From Porphyra umbilicalis (lineage: Eukaryota > Rhodophyta > Bangiophyceae > Bangiales > Bangiaceae): a stretch of 64,000 bases of DNA. The stretch covers positions 62,001-126,000 of the forward strand of contig KV918768.1 of NCBI GenBank assembly GCA_002049455.2. Reading direction: 5' to 3'. The notes under the pieces are model-generated. The model did not search any database and had not been told where the DNA came from. It was given only the letters and a program-made list of their open reading frames with translations. Made by a program: the position numbers and the translations under genes. Of the stretch, positions 52,956-63,941 are shown one piece after another. The stretch's first letter is position 1; each line of letters starts with the position of its first letter.

Positions 52956-54687
52956 ACTGTGTCCGACTGTGTGTGGGAAGGGCCGGTCTCTATCGAGTCT
53001 CGTGTCCGGCACGCGTCGTGCTGACGACGCGACCGAGACACGGCGGCCGCGAACGCCACCGCGTGGCGGCTTGCCACGCGATCGCCTCGCGTCATGCGCG
53101 CGCCGCGGATCGTTTTAGGAACGATCCGCAGGCTCTGCTTATGACACCCCGACCAGGCTGTCTGAGTCCACCACTTCCCCCCACCGCGGCCGCGTCGTGC
53201 GCTGCTGGCCGTTCGCCCGTCGGACATGAGCAGGCCGCGCTGGCGTGCCCCCCCGCAGGCGGCTCGCAGTCCCTAGTGACGGCTGACAGCTGACAGGTGG
53301 GCGCGACAGCACTGAGGGACCTGGGCCAAGATGCCTGGCTGCCGCTTCCGTATGGTCAGCAGTACAGCCACTTTTCATTGGTTGAGGCGAACCACCATCA
53401 GCAGGACAATTTCTCCAGAAATCGTGCCTCCAGCTGACTTCCATTTGATTGGCTCATGTCTGCGACCGTTGGAGCCCTCTCTCTGCGCCGTGCCCGTGAC
53501 CCGTTTCTGGCGCCTTGCTCTAGCTCGCACCTTTTTCTCGGTCTGTCAGCCTCGGCCTGGGGTTGTCAGCTCTTCGGGCGGGCTCGCGCGCGGCAGCCGT
53601 CACGCCCCGCATCGTCGGCCTCGTGCTGAGAAGCGTGGCGGCGGCTGCCGTCGAGGCCCAGCGCAGGCGTGCGGTGGCGGTGCTCGAGGCGACGCGTTTA
53701 GTCTTGGGCCCCGCGCGGGCGCGGGCCACCCCTGGTGCGTGTCCCTGAGGGGGGGGTGTGGATGTGGCGGTGGCGTCGGTGGTGGGGCATACGCTCGCAG
53801 GGCGTGCCGTCGTGTTGGAAGCTTGCTTCGTGCCCCCCACGGCGTGCCGCCCAGCACCCGCCTCTCTTGCGCGGTATCGTCACACCCCCGCCAGCGCCAT
53901 CGTCGCTGACGCGGCTGCCCGTCGTGCGCGCGCTTTTTTTGCGCGCCCTTTTTTTGCGGCGGCCGTGCCCTTGACAGCGGCCGGTGCACGGCGGGTTTGG
54001 GCTCGAGCTTGCGCGCGCTTTTTGACTTGCTTTGTGGGCCCCTTCTGGGGCAATACCCCCCCACCACCCCGTTCCGTCTCCCACGTCGGTTTGCCTCTCC
54101 CGGGCCCCCCCCCCCTCCTTTCTTGGGCGGCTTCCGGGGGGCGGCGGCGGCGGCGTCGGCGACGGCGGCGGCGGCGGCGGCGGGTGCGGCGGGTGCGGCC
54201 ACGGCGGGGGCGGCTGCCGCGCCAGTGCGCGCTTGGCGGCCGCCTGCGCTGCCAGAGGGGGGCACGCGTTGACGCGCTTGGCGCGCGCGCGCTTTCCGTC
54301 CGCTTGCCGGTGGTGTGGTGCTGTGGGCGGCGGCAGCGCGCCGGTGGTGTGGACGGCTGCCGCCCGTCGGCGGTGTGGGCGGCCGCCGCGCGCTGGTTGT
54401 GTGGGCGGCGGCCGCTTGCCGGTGGTGTGTGCGGCTGCCGCCCGTCGGCGGTGTGGGCGGCGGCCGCGCGCTGGTTGTGTGGGCGGCTGCCGTCACCGGC
54501 TGCTGCGGCTGCCGGTCGGTGGTGTGGGCGGCTGCCGCCCATCGGCGGTGTGGGCGGCTGCCGCGCGCTGGTTGTGTGGGCGGCTGCCGCCCCCGGCTGC
54601 TGCGGCTGGCTGCCGCCCGTGGCTCGCGTGGCCGGTGGCCGCCCCCGGTGGTTGGTCCTCTCCTATTAAGGGGCGGCTGCCGACGCC
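52956..54687. other. GC-rich left interior of the Harbinger element
   Basis: No gene is supported. The right half (54310-54640) is an irregular tandem repeat built on GTGTGGGCGGCTGCCGCC-like units. Long frames on both strands (for example 53758-54669 plus) are repeat-driven. A TATTAAGG block at 54663-54670 precedes the next ATG at 54688 and might be a core promoter. Confidence 0.45.
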
Positions 54688-56378
54688 ATGATTTGGGAGA
54701 AGAAGCCTCCCGACACCAAGCGGCGGAGGGCCCAGCGGAGGCGGCAGCGGTGGCGGAACGACGAAGATCGGCGGCTGCTTCGCGACTGGACCGACGCGGT
54801 CGCCCCGCACTTGGCGCACTGCCAGTGCGACTGCTGCTGCCCGCCCCCCCCACCGCGTCCAGTTCTGCAAGGTGGTCGTCTGCCACCAACCCGTCGACCA
54901 CCTCCGCCGCCGTGGACGGGCGGCGCGCCACCACAAGAACGACGGCCGTGGACGCCGCCGCGGTGGACGGGCGGCGCGCCGCCCGACCGTCGTCATCCAA
55001 GCCCGCCGCGGTGGACGGGCGGCACGCCGCCCGACCGTCGGCAGCCAAGCCCGCCGCGGTGGACGGGCGGCGCGCCGACCGACCGTCGTCAGCCAAGCCC
55101 GCCGCGGTGGACGAGCGGCGCGCCGACCGACCGTCGTCAGCCACGCCCGCCGCGGTGGACGGGCGGCGGGCCGCCCAACGGTCGGCAGCCAAGCCCGCAG
55201 AGGTGGACGGGCGGCGCGCCGCCCAACCGTCGGCAGCCGAGCCCACCGAGGTGGACGGGCGGCGCGCCGCCCAACGGTCGGCAGCCAAGCCCGCAGAGGT
55301 GGACGGGCGGCGCGCCGCCCAACCGTCGGCAGCCGAGCCCACCGAGGTGGACTGGCGGTGCGCCGCCCAACGGTCGGCATCCAAGCCCGCCGAGGTGGAC
55401 GGGCGGCGGGCCGCCCAACGGTCGGCAGCCAAGCCCGCGAAGGTGGACGGGCGGCGCGACGCTCAACCAGCCGCCTCCAAGCCCGGGTCGGTGGACGGCG
55501 GGCGGCCCGTCGGTAGGCCAGCAACCAGGGCAGGAGCGACCGCTAAGCCCGCCCAGGTGGCCAGGGGACAACCCGCCGCCACTCGACGAGCGGCGGCCGA
55601 GCCCGAGGCCGCCGGGGCGAGAACTCCAGTAGAGGCACCCTCTGTCACTGCGGTCGGGGCTGCGGCTGCCGCCACCCCCGCGCTGTCCCTCTTTGGCAAG
55701 CGGCCGCCCCGGCAGCAGTGGGCGCAACCTGCCGTCCGCAAGCGGCGCTTCGTCCTCATTCGCACCCCTGAGGATCGGGCGGCTGTTCATCGCACCTCGG
55801 TCGCCGCCGCCTCTGCGGCTGCGGTCGCCTCCGCCGAGGCGGCGGCTACTGCGACCGCAGCGGCAGCCGAGTCGGCGACCGCGTCGGCGAAGTACCGGGC
55901 GGCGGTCGCCGCCGCAGCGCGGGCCAAAGTTGAGGCTACCAACGCGAGTGTTGCTGCGACGAAGGCGGCGCAGGCTTCGAGCAGAGCGGCGGCGGCATTG
56001 GCGTACGTACGAGGACGGTACTTGGCCGCCGCCAACCCTGGTGGTGCCGCCGCCGCCTCTGCCGCTGCCGCCGCTGCCGTCGGTCGGCCGGCCGCCGCCT
56101 CTGCCGCTGCCGCCGCTGCCGTCGGTCGGCCGGCCGCCGACTCTGTCGCTGCCGCCGCTGCCGTTGGTCGGCCGGCCGCCGACTCTGTCGCTGCCGCCGC
56201 TGCCGTTGGTCGGCCGGCCGCCGACTCTGTCGCTGCCGCCGGCGCATCCGGTCGGCCGGTGGCCGACTCTGTACCTGCCGACGGTGCTGTCGGTCGGCCG
56301 CTCGTCAAGCGCCGCACGGGTGGCCGTCCCCCCCTGCCGCCAGCGACCCGTCGCCGTGCCGGCGGCCGCGCCCTTTAG
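54688..56378 (+). CDS. Candidate third Harbinger ORF with two tandem-repeat arrays, frame unsettled
   Basis: An ATG at 54688 opens MIWEKKPPDTKRRRAQRRRQ, then NDEDRRLLRDWTDAVAPHL and a cysteine cluster CQCDCC. A run of eight C at 54844 follows, after which a different frame gives RVQFCKVVVCHQPVDHL. Next comes an array of about ten 48-bp units (16-residue repeat like SAAKPAEVDGRRAAQP in one frame) at about 54940-55480. In the frame open from 54315 to 56378 the rest reads LFGKRPPRQQWAQPAVRKRR, an alanine-rich helix, and five 42-bp units (AVGRPAADSVAAAA). It stops five bases before the SANT-like ATG. The open frame has no ATG of its own, so the gene needs a frameshift or intron. Function unknown. 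Confidence 0.3.
54940..55480. repeat. 48-bp tandem repeat array
   Basis: About ten or eleven units of the form CCGAGGTGGACGGGCGGCGC plus a GCCAAGCCCG spacer, with few changes. 48 is a multiple of three, so every frame keeps a 16-residue repeat. It lies upstream of the SANT-like gene. Confidence 0.85.
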
Positions 56379-56383
56379 CGAGT

Positions 56384-58558
56384 ATGGGGCGCGGACCAGC
56401 GTGGACGATGGCTGAGAACGATGCATTGATCAAGGCATGGCTTATCGAGGCGAACAACCCAATCCGTGGGACCGACCAGTCAGGCAAGGACTTTTGGCGG
56501 CGGGCGCTGACGGGCTGGCTGCAGCTGCTCCGCGGAGAGCCGGGCGCCGCGGCGCGGGAGCAGCGGGGGTTTGACGCCATGAGGAAGCAGTGGGCCAAGA
56601 TCGTGGCGGGCGTCATGGAGTTTTCCAGCTGCGTGGTGCAGGCGCGCCTGTCCAAGCCGACGGGCATTGCCTCACACGCCGACCTCATCAACTGTGCGGA
56701 GGGCCTCTACTGCAGCAGCAACATCTACAGTCGCATCCGCGGCGACCACGAGGACGACGTCGCAAAGGGCAAGACCACTAAGCGGCGCAAGAAGCAAGTG
56801 TCGTGCCCCTGGGCACATTATTGGGAGCAGCTCAAGGATCAGGACCGTTTCAAGTCGGCGGCCGCTGCCTTTGCTTCAATCCAGAAGAAGGCCGCCGACA
56901 AGCAAGTGAAGTTGGCGGCAAGGGCGGCGGCCGCCGCTGGTGTGGATGGCGGCGGCGTCGCCGCGGAGCAGCAGGCTGCCGACGGCGACCCGGCACCGGC
57001 GGCCGCAGCGAAGGCGGCCGCCGGTAACAATGCTAGCGGCGCACCGGCGGCGGTCGACGTCATCGACAGTGACGACGAGCCGTGGGGGGACCGCCCTCTT
57101 GGTACCAAGGCGGCCGAGCGTGCCCGTGCCGAGAACATTTTGGATGACCGCACGATCGGCCGCGTCGCAAGCGCTGTGGAGAAGCTTGGCGACGCGACGG
57201 AGCAGCGGACCATGATGATGGAATTCAGCCAGCCCTTCATGCGCGAGACGGCTATGGGGGCGGCGTACTGGGCGCATCAGACGCAGAAGATGATGGCCAA
57301 AGAGGGCATCAAGGTGTCTCGTGGCGAGCCGGCCGCCGCCGGGGGGGCGTCGGGCGACGCCGCCGACGGAACTGGTGGCGCGGCTCCGCCCCCCGCTGGT
57401 GCGGCGGCCGGCGGGTCACCCGTTGACGACGTCTCGGCGTCTGGGGAAGCAGCGGTGGCCGAGGCGATTAGGGTCATCGCCGTCGACGGCGACGGCGACA
57501 TCTTCCTGGTTCCATCAGGCAATACGCATCGCGCCAAGTCGTCAGGTGCGGCGCCGGCGGCCGCCGATGGTGCATCCCCAGCGTCGGCGGCCGCCGAAGG
57601 TGCATCCCCATCACCAGCGTCGGCGGCTACCGGCTCTGCCTCCACCGCGCGCGTATTGTCGGCGGCCGCCGCTGGATCAACTAAGGCACCGGCGGCGGCC
57701 AGCTCGGCACCGGTGGCCGGCCGTGCTGCTCCCACTTCGGGCGGGACGCAATCGTCGACGACGCCCTCCGCTTCTCCTGCATTTGCGGCTGCCGCTGCTC
57801 CGCCGGCGGCTGCCGCGGCTGCCGCAGCGGCGTCATCGGTGCGGGCGGCCGCTCGAGGAGCGGCGGCCGCTACTGCTCCGCCGTGGCGGCCGAAGCGGCC
57901 GATGACGACCGCCGCGGCCATATCGCGGGCTCGGCTCGAGGCTACTCGCGCGGCTGCGTCGCGTGCTCGGCCACCGGCGGCGGCGGCCGCCCTTGGTGCA
58001 TCTCGGGCTCTGCCGCTGGCGGCCGCCGCTGCTGCATCGCCGGCTCTCAGCCCAGGCGCTGCCTCGTCCTCCACGGCGGCCGCTGCTATGCCGCCGAGGC
58101 CGGCTGCGGGTGCGACAGCGCCGGCGGCCGCAACGCAAGTGGCTTTGACTCTGCGCGGCCGCCGGGCGATGGCCACCAAGCTGAAGAACGCGAGCGCCGC
58201 CTTGGCATCGCCGCTGCCGTCAACCATCGATATGACGGAGCCGTCAACGGAAGCGGCCGCGGCGGCTGCCACGCCGTCCACGTCAGTCGTGTCCGCGGCG
58301 GCGGCCGCATTGTCTGTACCAGCGGCTGCCGCCGCCTTTACATCCGGACCCGCGGCGACCGCTCGCCCCCCTGCGCGTGCAAAGCAGTGCCGCAAGCGGC
58401 CACCGCCGTCGGCGTCGTCGTCCGACGAGTCGACGTCCGACGGCGGCGGCTTTGACGGCTTTGACTCAGACATTATTGCCAAGTTCGCGCGCTACGGCGG
58501 CCGCTCCTCGTCCGAGTCGGGGAACTCGGACGGGAGCGACTCGGAAGCGAGCGCCTGA
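56384..58558 (+). CDS. Myb/SANT-like (trihelix-type) DNA-binding protein of the Harbinger element
   Basis: 724 residues, uninterrupted. The N-terminal domain begins MGRGPAWTMAENDALIKAWL and continues GTDQSGKDFWRRAL, then a W near 70, F80 and W143/W147. These spaced tryptophans are typical of the Myb/SANT-like proteins that PIF/Harbinger elements encode to bring the transposase to the nucleus and the terminal repeats. KTTKRRKKQ (about 130-138) is a nuclear-localisation candidate. Beyond residue 160 come alanine-rich helices (AENILDDRTIGRVASAVEKL), then a very alanine-rich region, and an acidic serine tail (SDESTSDGGGFDGFDSD). A second ATG at 56408 is possible, but the first keeps the opening tryptophan. 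It converges with the transposase gene. Confidence 0.85.
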   Translation: MGRGPAWTMAENDALIKAWLIEANNPIRGTDQSGKDFWRRALTGWLQLLRGEPGAAAREQRGFDAMRKQWAKIVAGVMEFSSCVVQARLSKPTGIASHADLINCAEGLYCSSNIYSRIRGDHEDDVAKGKTTKRRKKQVSCPWAHYWEQLKDQDRFKSAAAAFASIQKKAADKQVKLAARAAAAAGVDGGGVAAEQQAADGDPAPAAAAKAAAGNNASGAPAAVDVIDSDDEPWGDRPLGTKAAERARAENILDDRTIGRVASAVEKLGDATEQRTMMMEFSQPFMRETAMGAAYWAHQTQKMMAKEGIKVSRGEPAAAGGASGDAADGTGGAAPPPAGAAAGGSPVDDVSASGEAAVAEAIRVIAVDGDGDIFLVPSGNTHRAKSSGAAPAAADGASPASAAAEGASPSPASAATGSASTARVLSAAAAGSTKAPAAASSAPVAGRAAPTSGGTQSSTTPSASPAFAAAAAPPAAAAAAAAASSVRAAARGAAAATAPPWRPKRPMTTAAAISRARLEATRAAASRARPPAAAAALGASRALPLAAAAAASPALSPGAASSSTAAAAMPPRPAAGATAPAAATQVALTLRGRRAMATKLKNASAALASPLPSTIDMTEPSTEAAAAAATPSTSVVSAAAAALSVPAAAAAFTSGPAATARPPARAKQCRKRPPPSASSSDESTSDGGGFDGFDSDIIAKFARYGGRSSSESGNSDGSDSEASA

Positions 58559-60660
58559 GTTACCAATGCCTATTGCGTCTCGTCTTGTTCGTGCTTTTGT
58601 CTTCTCTCTTTTTCGTGGCCCGCAGACCGCGGCTACCGCGAGGCCGCCCACCGGCGGCCGACTGCTGACCTGGCGTGCCTGTGTGGAGGGGGGGGGGATG
58701 CGCCGGAGCTTAGGCCGCGCGCGTCCACGCGCGCCGCCCGCGCGGACAGCTGAGTGGCTCGGTGCGCACGGCGATGCGTTCGTCGGGGGGAGGGATGGGA
58801 CCTGTCTTTGTGCCGTGTGTCCGGCGGCCGCCAGAGCCCAGTGCGAGCGCTGGCGGCCGCAGCGATCGCGAGACCGCCCACCGGCGGCCGACAACAGACC
58901 GCGTGAGTGCGCTCGCGGGGGGCGGGGGTGGGGATGTGGCGGACCTTTGGCCGCGTGCGCGCACCGCCCACGCGGCCAGCCGGGTGGCGCGGCGTACACG
59001 GCAATGTGGTGCATGCATGGGGGGGGGGAGATGTGCCACGACTTTGCGCTGTGTTTGCAGCGGCTGCCAGCGCCCACTGCGAGGGCTGGCGGCCGCCGCT
59101 ATCGCAACGCCGCCCACCGGCAGCCGCACGGCGATGCGGTGGCTGGTGTAGGGCGGGGGATAGGTCCCGTCCTGACGAAGCGGTGGCGAGAGTAGGGGGG
59201 GGGGATGGGCCCGGCCTTGCCGCGGTGGCTGGGGTTGGGGAGGGGGACGGGGCCTTTACAACATGAGCGGCGAGCGCCGTGCAGCACGCACACGTGCGGC
59301 AGCCGCCGCACATGAACACCAAGTTCGGCGGCCGCCGCGCGCCACACCCTCTCTTACTGCGGCTGTCGCACAGCAGCAGGTGTGGCGGCCGCCGCTGCCG
59401 CACAGCCCAAACAAGCGTGGCGGCCGTCGCGCCGCTCTACAACCACACGTGCTGCGGCCGCCGCTCAGCAACAACACGTGCGACGGTCGCAGCGCCACGC
59501 CCGTTTACACGGCGGCCGCCGCGCAACATCAAGACGTGCGGCGGCCGCGGTGCAACAACACCAGGGGCCGCTGCCGCCCGGCACCCTGCACGGACCCAAC
59601 GACAGGTGCGGCGGCCGCCGTACAACAACACCAAGGGCGGCGGCCGCAGCGCAACGACAAGTGCGGCGGCCGTCGCGCATAATCACGTGCGGCGGCCGCC
59701 GCGCAGCGACAACAAGGGCGGCGCCCGCCGCACGGCAGCAACAAGTGTGGCGGCCGTCGCGCCGCTGGACAACAGCACGTGCGGCGGCCGCCTCTCAGCA
59801 ACAACACGTGCGGCGGCAGCCGCGCCACGCCCGTGTACACGGCGGCCGCAGCGCAACAACAAGACGTGCGGCGGCCGCCGTGCATCCACACCAAGAGCTG
59901 CTGCCGCTCGGCGCACCGCTCGGACGCAACGACACGTGCGGCGGCCGCCGCAAAACAACACCAAGGGTGGCGGCCGCCGCACAACAACAAGTGTGGCGGC
60001 CGCCGCGCATAATCACGTGCGGCGGCCGCCGCGCAGCGACAACACGGGCGGCGGTAGCCGCACAGCAGCAACAAGTGAGGTGGCCGTCGCGCCGCTCGAC
60101 AGCAACACGTGCGGCGGCACCCCGCCCGGCAGCAACGGTACGTGCGGCGGCCGCCGTACAACGACCCCAAGGGCGGCGGCCGCAGCGCAACGACAAGTGC
60201 GGCGGCCGTCGCGCATAATCACGTGCGGCGGCCGCCGCGCAGCGACAACAAAGGCGGCGGCCGCCGCACGGCAGCAACACGCGCGGAGGCCGCCGTCGAA
60301 CAGACCAAAGCACGTCGGCAGCAGCGCAACGACGACAATTGCGGCGGCCGCCGCGCAGCAGCAAGTGCAGCGGCCGCCGCGCAACAACAACAGGCGCGGC
60401 GGCCGCCGCGCAACAACAACAGGCGCGGCGGCCGCCGCGCAACAACAACAGGCGCGGCGGCCGCCGCGCAACAACAACAGGCGCGGCGGCCGCCGCGCAA
60501 CAACAACAGGCGCGGCGGCCGCCGCGCAACAACAACAGGCGCGGCGGCCGCCGCGCAACAACAACAAGTGCGGCGGCGACCGCGGCCGCCGCGCAAGCGC
60601 GACAAACGCGGCGGCTGCCGCCGCCCAACCCTGTGCGGCCGCCATCGCGAATAAAAACTG
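58559..60660. repeat. Tandem-repeat DNA between the two convergent Harbinger genes
   Basis: The left part (58620-59130) has irregular copies of a block with ACCGCCCACCGGCGGCCG. The right part (59270-60660) is built from short units with GTGCGGCGGCCGCCG and CAACAACA. It ends in seven exact or near-exact 29-bp units at about 60370-60570. Many GCGGCCGC (NotI) sites occur. Long open frames on both strands (up to 460 codons) arise because the unit contains no stop in any frame; I do not call them genes. Confidence 0.8.
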
Positions 60661-60882
60661 AAAGGAAAACGGGAGGATCACACCATCGCACCTGTTCAAT
60701 CACCGTTTCCCGAACGTAGCGTAAGAAACAAGACCACTGAATAGAGAACACGGCACACGGCGTTCAACAGCAGAACAATCAAACACATGACTCCAACAAA
60801 AATGTCTCCCCCACATCGTACCAGATCACAAAAACATGGCGACAAAGAATCAGATGACGCAAAAAAGAAAAGACAACAAGGC

Positions 60883-62673
60883 TCAATCAACATACGGCTC
60901 CAGCAGCTCACCTCGCTGCGCAAAAACATGCGCGCACAGGTCGTCGCGAAGCGCCTTGTGCTCTGCGACGGACTTCGCCTCGCCGGTGGCCATGAGGATG
61001 CGCATAAACTCGCTGATTGGCGCCACCTGAGCGCCTCCGACATGAGGGGGCGGGACGCCGGGGGTCTGCTCCAGATCCCCCAGCGCACCCGCGCCAACCC
61101 CGACGGCCCCCGTATTACCAGCGCCCCCCGCTCCAGGACCGGCACCGGCGGCGCCCGCGCCCGCGTCGGCGCCGCCCGCACCACCACCGCCCGCCGCTCC
61201 ACCACCGCCCGCCGCTCCAGGGCCGGCACCGGCGGCGCCCGCGCCCGCGTCGGCGCCGCCCGCACCACCACTGCCCGCCGCTCCACCACCGCCACCGGCG
61301 GCGCCCGCGCCCGCGTCGACGCCGCCCGCACCACCACCGTCCGCCGCTCCCCCGCCGCTACCGGCGGCGCCCGCGCCCGCGGCGGCGCCCGCATCGGCGG
61401 CGCCGCCCTCCCCGTCCACCCCATCCGCCCCCGCCGATCCGGCGGCCCCCGCCCCGACCGCCCCTCCGCCACCCCCCCCGTACACCGACGAGCGCGACCG
61501 CGAGACAAACCCGTCGCGGCGGCACTCGACAACCATGTTGTGCAAAATTGCCACGGTTTGCGTGGTCAGCACCATCCGAGGTACTGACCAGTACCGGCAC
61601 GGGTGCAGCATGATGTGGAAGCGTGCCGTCAGGATCCCGAAGAGGCGCTCCACGTCCTTGCGAAGCGCCTCTTGCAGGCGGTTGAAAGTCCGCTGCTCTC
61701 GAGTTTGGGGGTTCGGATAAGGGGCGACGAAAAACGCGAAGCGAGGATAAATGCCGTCCACTAGGTAATATAGCAAGGTGCGAGTATTGCCATTCACAGT
61801 GAACGGACAGTCACGCGGGGGCCATTTTCCGGTGATCACATCCATATACAACGGAGATTGGTACAGGACGTTAATATCATTCAGGCTCCCGGGACACCCA
61901 GCAAAAATGTGGTATATCCAAGTGTCCTCGTCACAGACAGCCTCAATCACAATGGACCGCTGGCCATCGCGGCCCTGGTAGGTGCCCGCACGCCCCTTGG
62001 GGCAAGCGGACCACTGCCAGTGAGAACAGTCAAGCGACCCGAGACACTCTGGCAACCCACGCTCAGCGTTCCGGGCGAGGATGATACCAATTTCCGCCGT
62101 GGTGGGCGGTCGTAGGTACCGGGGGCTAAACTCGTCCACGATGAACTCCGTGAAGAGCGTCACCGCCCGAGATATCGTTGAACTCGAGAGCCGCACGTAC
62201 TCGTCCGCGCGATCGCACGATTCCCCATACCCCAGCACCCGGAACGCAGCAACCAGCTTTTGCAGAGGATGAGCTTGCGGCCGCCCGGTCGCGTTCACGC
62301 TCTGTACCCAGAACGGGCGGTCCTTAATAGCGTGGTAGATGCGCAGGAACACCGACATAGGCACGCGGAAACGACGCTCAAACTCCCGCAGGCCGTAAAC
62401 TGGGGGAAGGCCATCCACGCCAAAGTAGTCCCGCAGAATACTGTGTAGCCCAAGATCGAAATTGCGGGGCCTGTTGCCCGCCCGGCCGGGTGTGGAGCCG
62501 CGGTATCGCGGGCGCTGCACACGTCGCGCCGCCATCGCGCGACGGCGCCACTCCAGGAGCGTAGCAACATGCGCTGCGACGACGGCCGATGTCGCCACGT
62601 CGTCGTTGCCACCCTCCTCCCCCTCCCATCCGCTCAGTGACATAAAGCCACCCCCCATGGAACCGCCGTCCAT
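60883..62673 (-). CDS. PIF/Harbinger DDE transposase, intact
   Basis: Start chosen at the ATG at 62673 (MDGGSMGGGFMSLSG), 596 residues; the frame also opens at 62970, but that stretch is a 15-bp minisatellite encoding RARDR units. Residues 75-200 form the N-terminal helical DNA-binding region (FGVDGLPPVYGLREFERRF). The RNase H-like core has GSLDCSHWQW (D215), CPGSLNDINVL (D266), LVDGIYPRFA and KDVERLFGIL (E342), the DDE triad of plant-type Harbinger transposases. After about residue 395 a glycine/alanine-rich linker of 130 residues leads to a conserved-looking tail (EHKALRDDLCAHVFAQRGEL). The enzyme cuts and pastes the element at TTA-like sites. No stop or frameshift is seen. It is transcribed toward the SANT-like gene. 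Confidence 0.93.
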   Translation of the reverse strand: MDGGSMGGGFMSLSGWEGEEGGNDDVATSAVVAAHVATLLEWRRRAMAARRVQRPRYRGSTPGRAGNRPRNFDLGLHSILRDYFGVDGLPPVYGLREFERRFRVPMSVFLRIYHAIKDRPFWVQSVNATGRPQAHPLQKLVAAFRVLGYGESCDRADEYVRLSSSTISRAVTLFTEFIVDEFSPRYLRPPTTAEIGIILARNAERGLPECLGSLDCSHWQWSACPKGRAGTYQGRDGQRSIVIEAVCDEDTWIYHIFAGCPGSLNDINVLYQSPLYMDVITGKWPPRDCPFTVNGNTRTLLYYLVDGIYPRFAFFVAPYPNPQTREQRTFNRLQEALRKDVERLFGILTARFHIMLHPCRYWSVPRMVLTTQTVAILHNMVVECRRDGFVSRSRSSVYGGGGGGAVGAGAAGSAGADGVDGEGGAADAGAAAGAGAAGSGGGAADGGGAGGVDAGAGAAGGGGGAAGSGGAGGADAGAGAAGAGPGAAGGGGAAGGGGAGGADAGAGAAGAGPGAGGAGNTGAVGVGAGALGDLEQTPGVPPPHVGGAQVAPISEFMRILMATGEAKSVAEHKALRDDLCAHVFAQRGELLEPYVD

Positions 62674-62699
62674 GGCGCTGAAGCACTGTGCTTGCGCAC

Positions 62700-62870
62700 A
62701 CGACGCGAACGCGGCGGCGGGAGCACGGCGGTCGCGAGCACGGCGGTCGCGAGCACGGCGGCCGCGAGCACGGCGGCTGCGAGCACGGCGGCCGCGAGCA
62801 CGGCGGCCGCGAGCACGGCGGTCGCGAGCACGGCGGTCGCGAGCACGGCGGTCACCGTGGTCGCGAGCGC
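62700..62870. repeat. 15-bp minisatellite upstream of the transposase start
   Basis: Units of the GGTCGCGAGCACGGC type repeat about ten times with G/C variation. On the minus strand the units encode RARDR in the transposase frame. It lies in the 5' leader if translation starts at 62673. Confidence 0.85.
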
Positions 62871-62970
62871 GGTGCTCCTCCGTGTCGCGGGCGGCCAGAT
62901 CGCGACGGGTGCGGCTGCGGATTGAGCAGCCGGCCCCCCCTCCCAGAATGCCATCGCGCCTGCGCAGCAT

Positions 62971-63941
62971 GTCGTTGCTGCCCCCACCCCTCCCAGAGCA
63001 TCGATGGGTCCATACAGGGCGTCGGACCTGCCGGTACCCCTCGCATCATACCAATGGGGAGGAATTTTGACGCACCCTCCTCCGTTCAGCAGAACGGTCC
63101 CCGTTGGACCACACAATCCACAATCATGTACGTATGAGAGGCTGTCACAATAGGAGGACAATTGACCAACACACCTTTACCGGAAAGCTGACCGATAGTC
63201 ACGAAGCACCATTTCCTGCCACACACTGTGAATTCGACTCCCGCAGTCGTGTTTTCGCCATTCCGAGGACAACGTATCGTCTGTAGTGCGAGGTCGTTGA
63301 CACTTCGTCACCTTAGGTACTGGATTAGCGGTTAGCTGAGTGCGCCATGACCGCGACTGACACGAGACCGTGTCAACGTGACAGGCCCGCGTGTCCTCCA
63401 CTTCCCGCGATGTTGGACGGCTCGTTTCGTTCAGGTGTCATGTGTCCGGCCGATGGAGTCAAGGTACTGGTGTGTCACTTCGTCCGGCGTCCGTGTCTCG
63501 CTCATACGTTACGACGCCTCGCGCCGGCTGTGTCTGTCTGGGAGCGTCCAGCGTTCGGTCAAGCGTTCGGTCACATGTCAGATACAGCCCTGTCTACGGC
63601 TTGCGATCGTTTGCCGGTCGTCATTTCAGGTTATCCGAGGCCGTGGGACACGTGGTGGATCCATCTCATTTGACGATCAGCCAATGGGAGGGCGTCTAGG
63701 ATAGTCCTCGTGTCCTGAATAGGGGTGCCGTGCCGTATTTTGCCTTCGAATAGAACATGCACCCCCTATTGTGTCACCCGGACTATCGGACCGAGAAGGA
63801 GTTATGTAAATTGTCGGTGGTGGTTCGAGGTGATTCGACGTTGTTTGGGGCACCGTTACATTGACAAGAGGGTGGATCGTGGACCAATAAGCGAATATAG
63901 ACACGTTGCACCAATAATACAGACACGTTTCGTTAGTCCAT
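62971..63941. other. Right subterminal region of the Harbinger element
   Basis: Moderate-GC DNA without a recognised gene; several short frames only. It would hold the transposase promoter, and inner transposase-binding sites may lie here. ATTGGT-type motifs recur near 63880-63920. Confidence 0.45.

Noticed and set aside
54493-55524. Minus-strand ORFs opposite the 48-bp repeat array
   Set aside because: They mirror the repeat unit and contain no independent sequence.
59279-60661. 460-codon plus ORF between the Harbinger genes
   Set aside because: It is entirely tandem repeat whose unit lacks stops in every frame.
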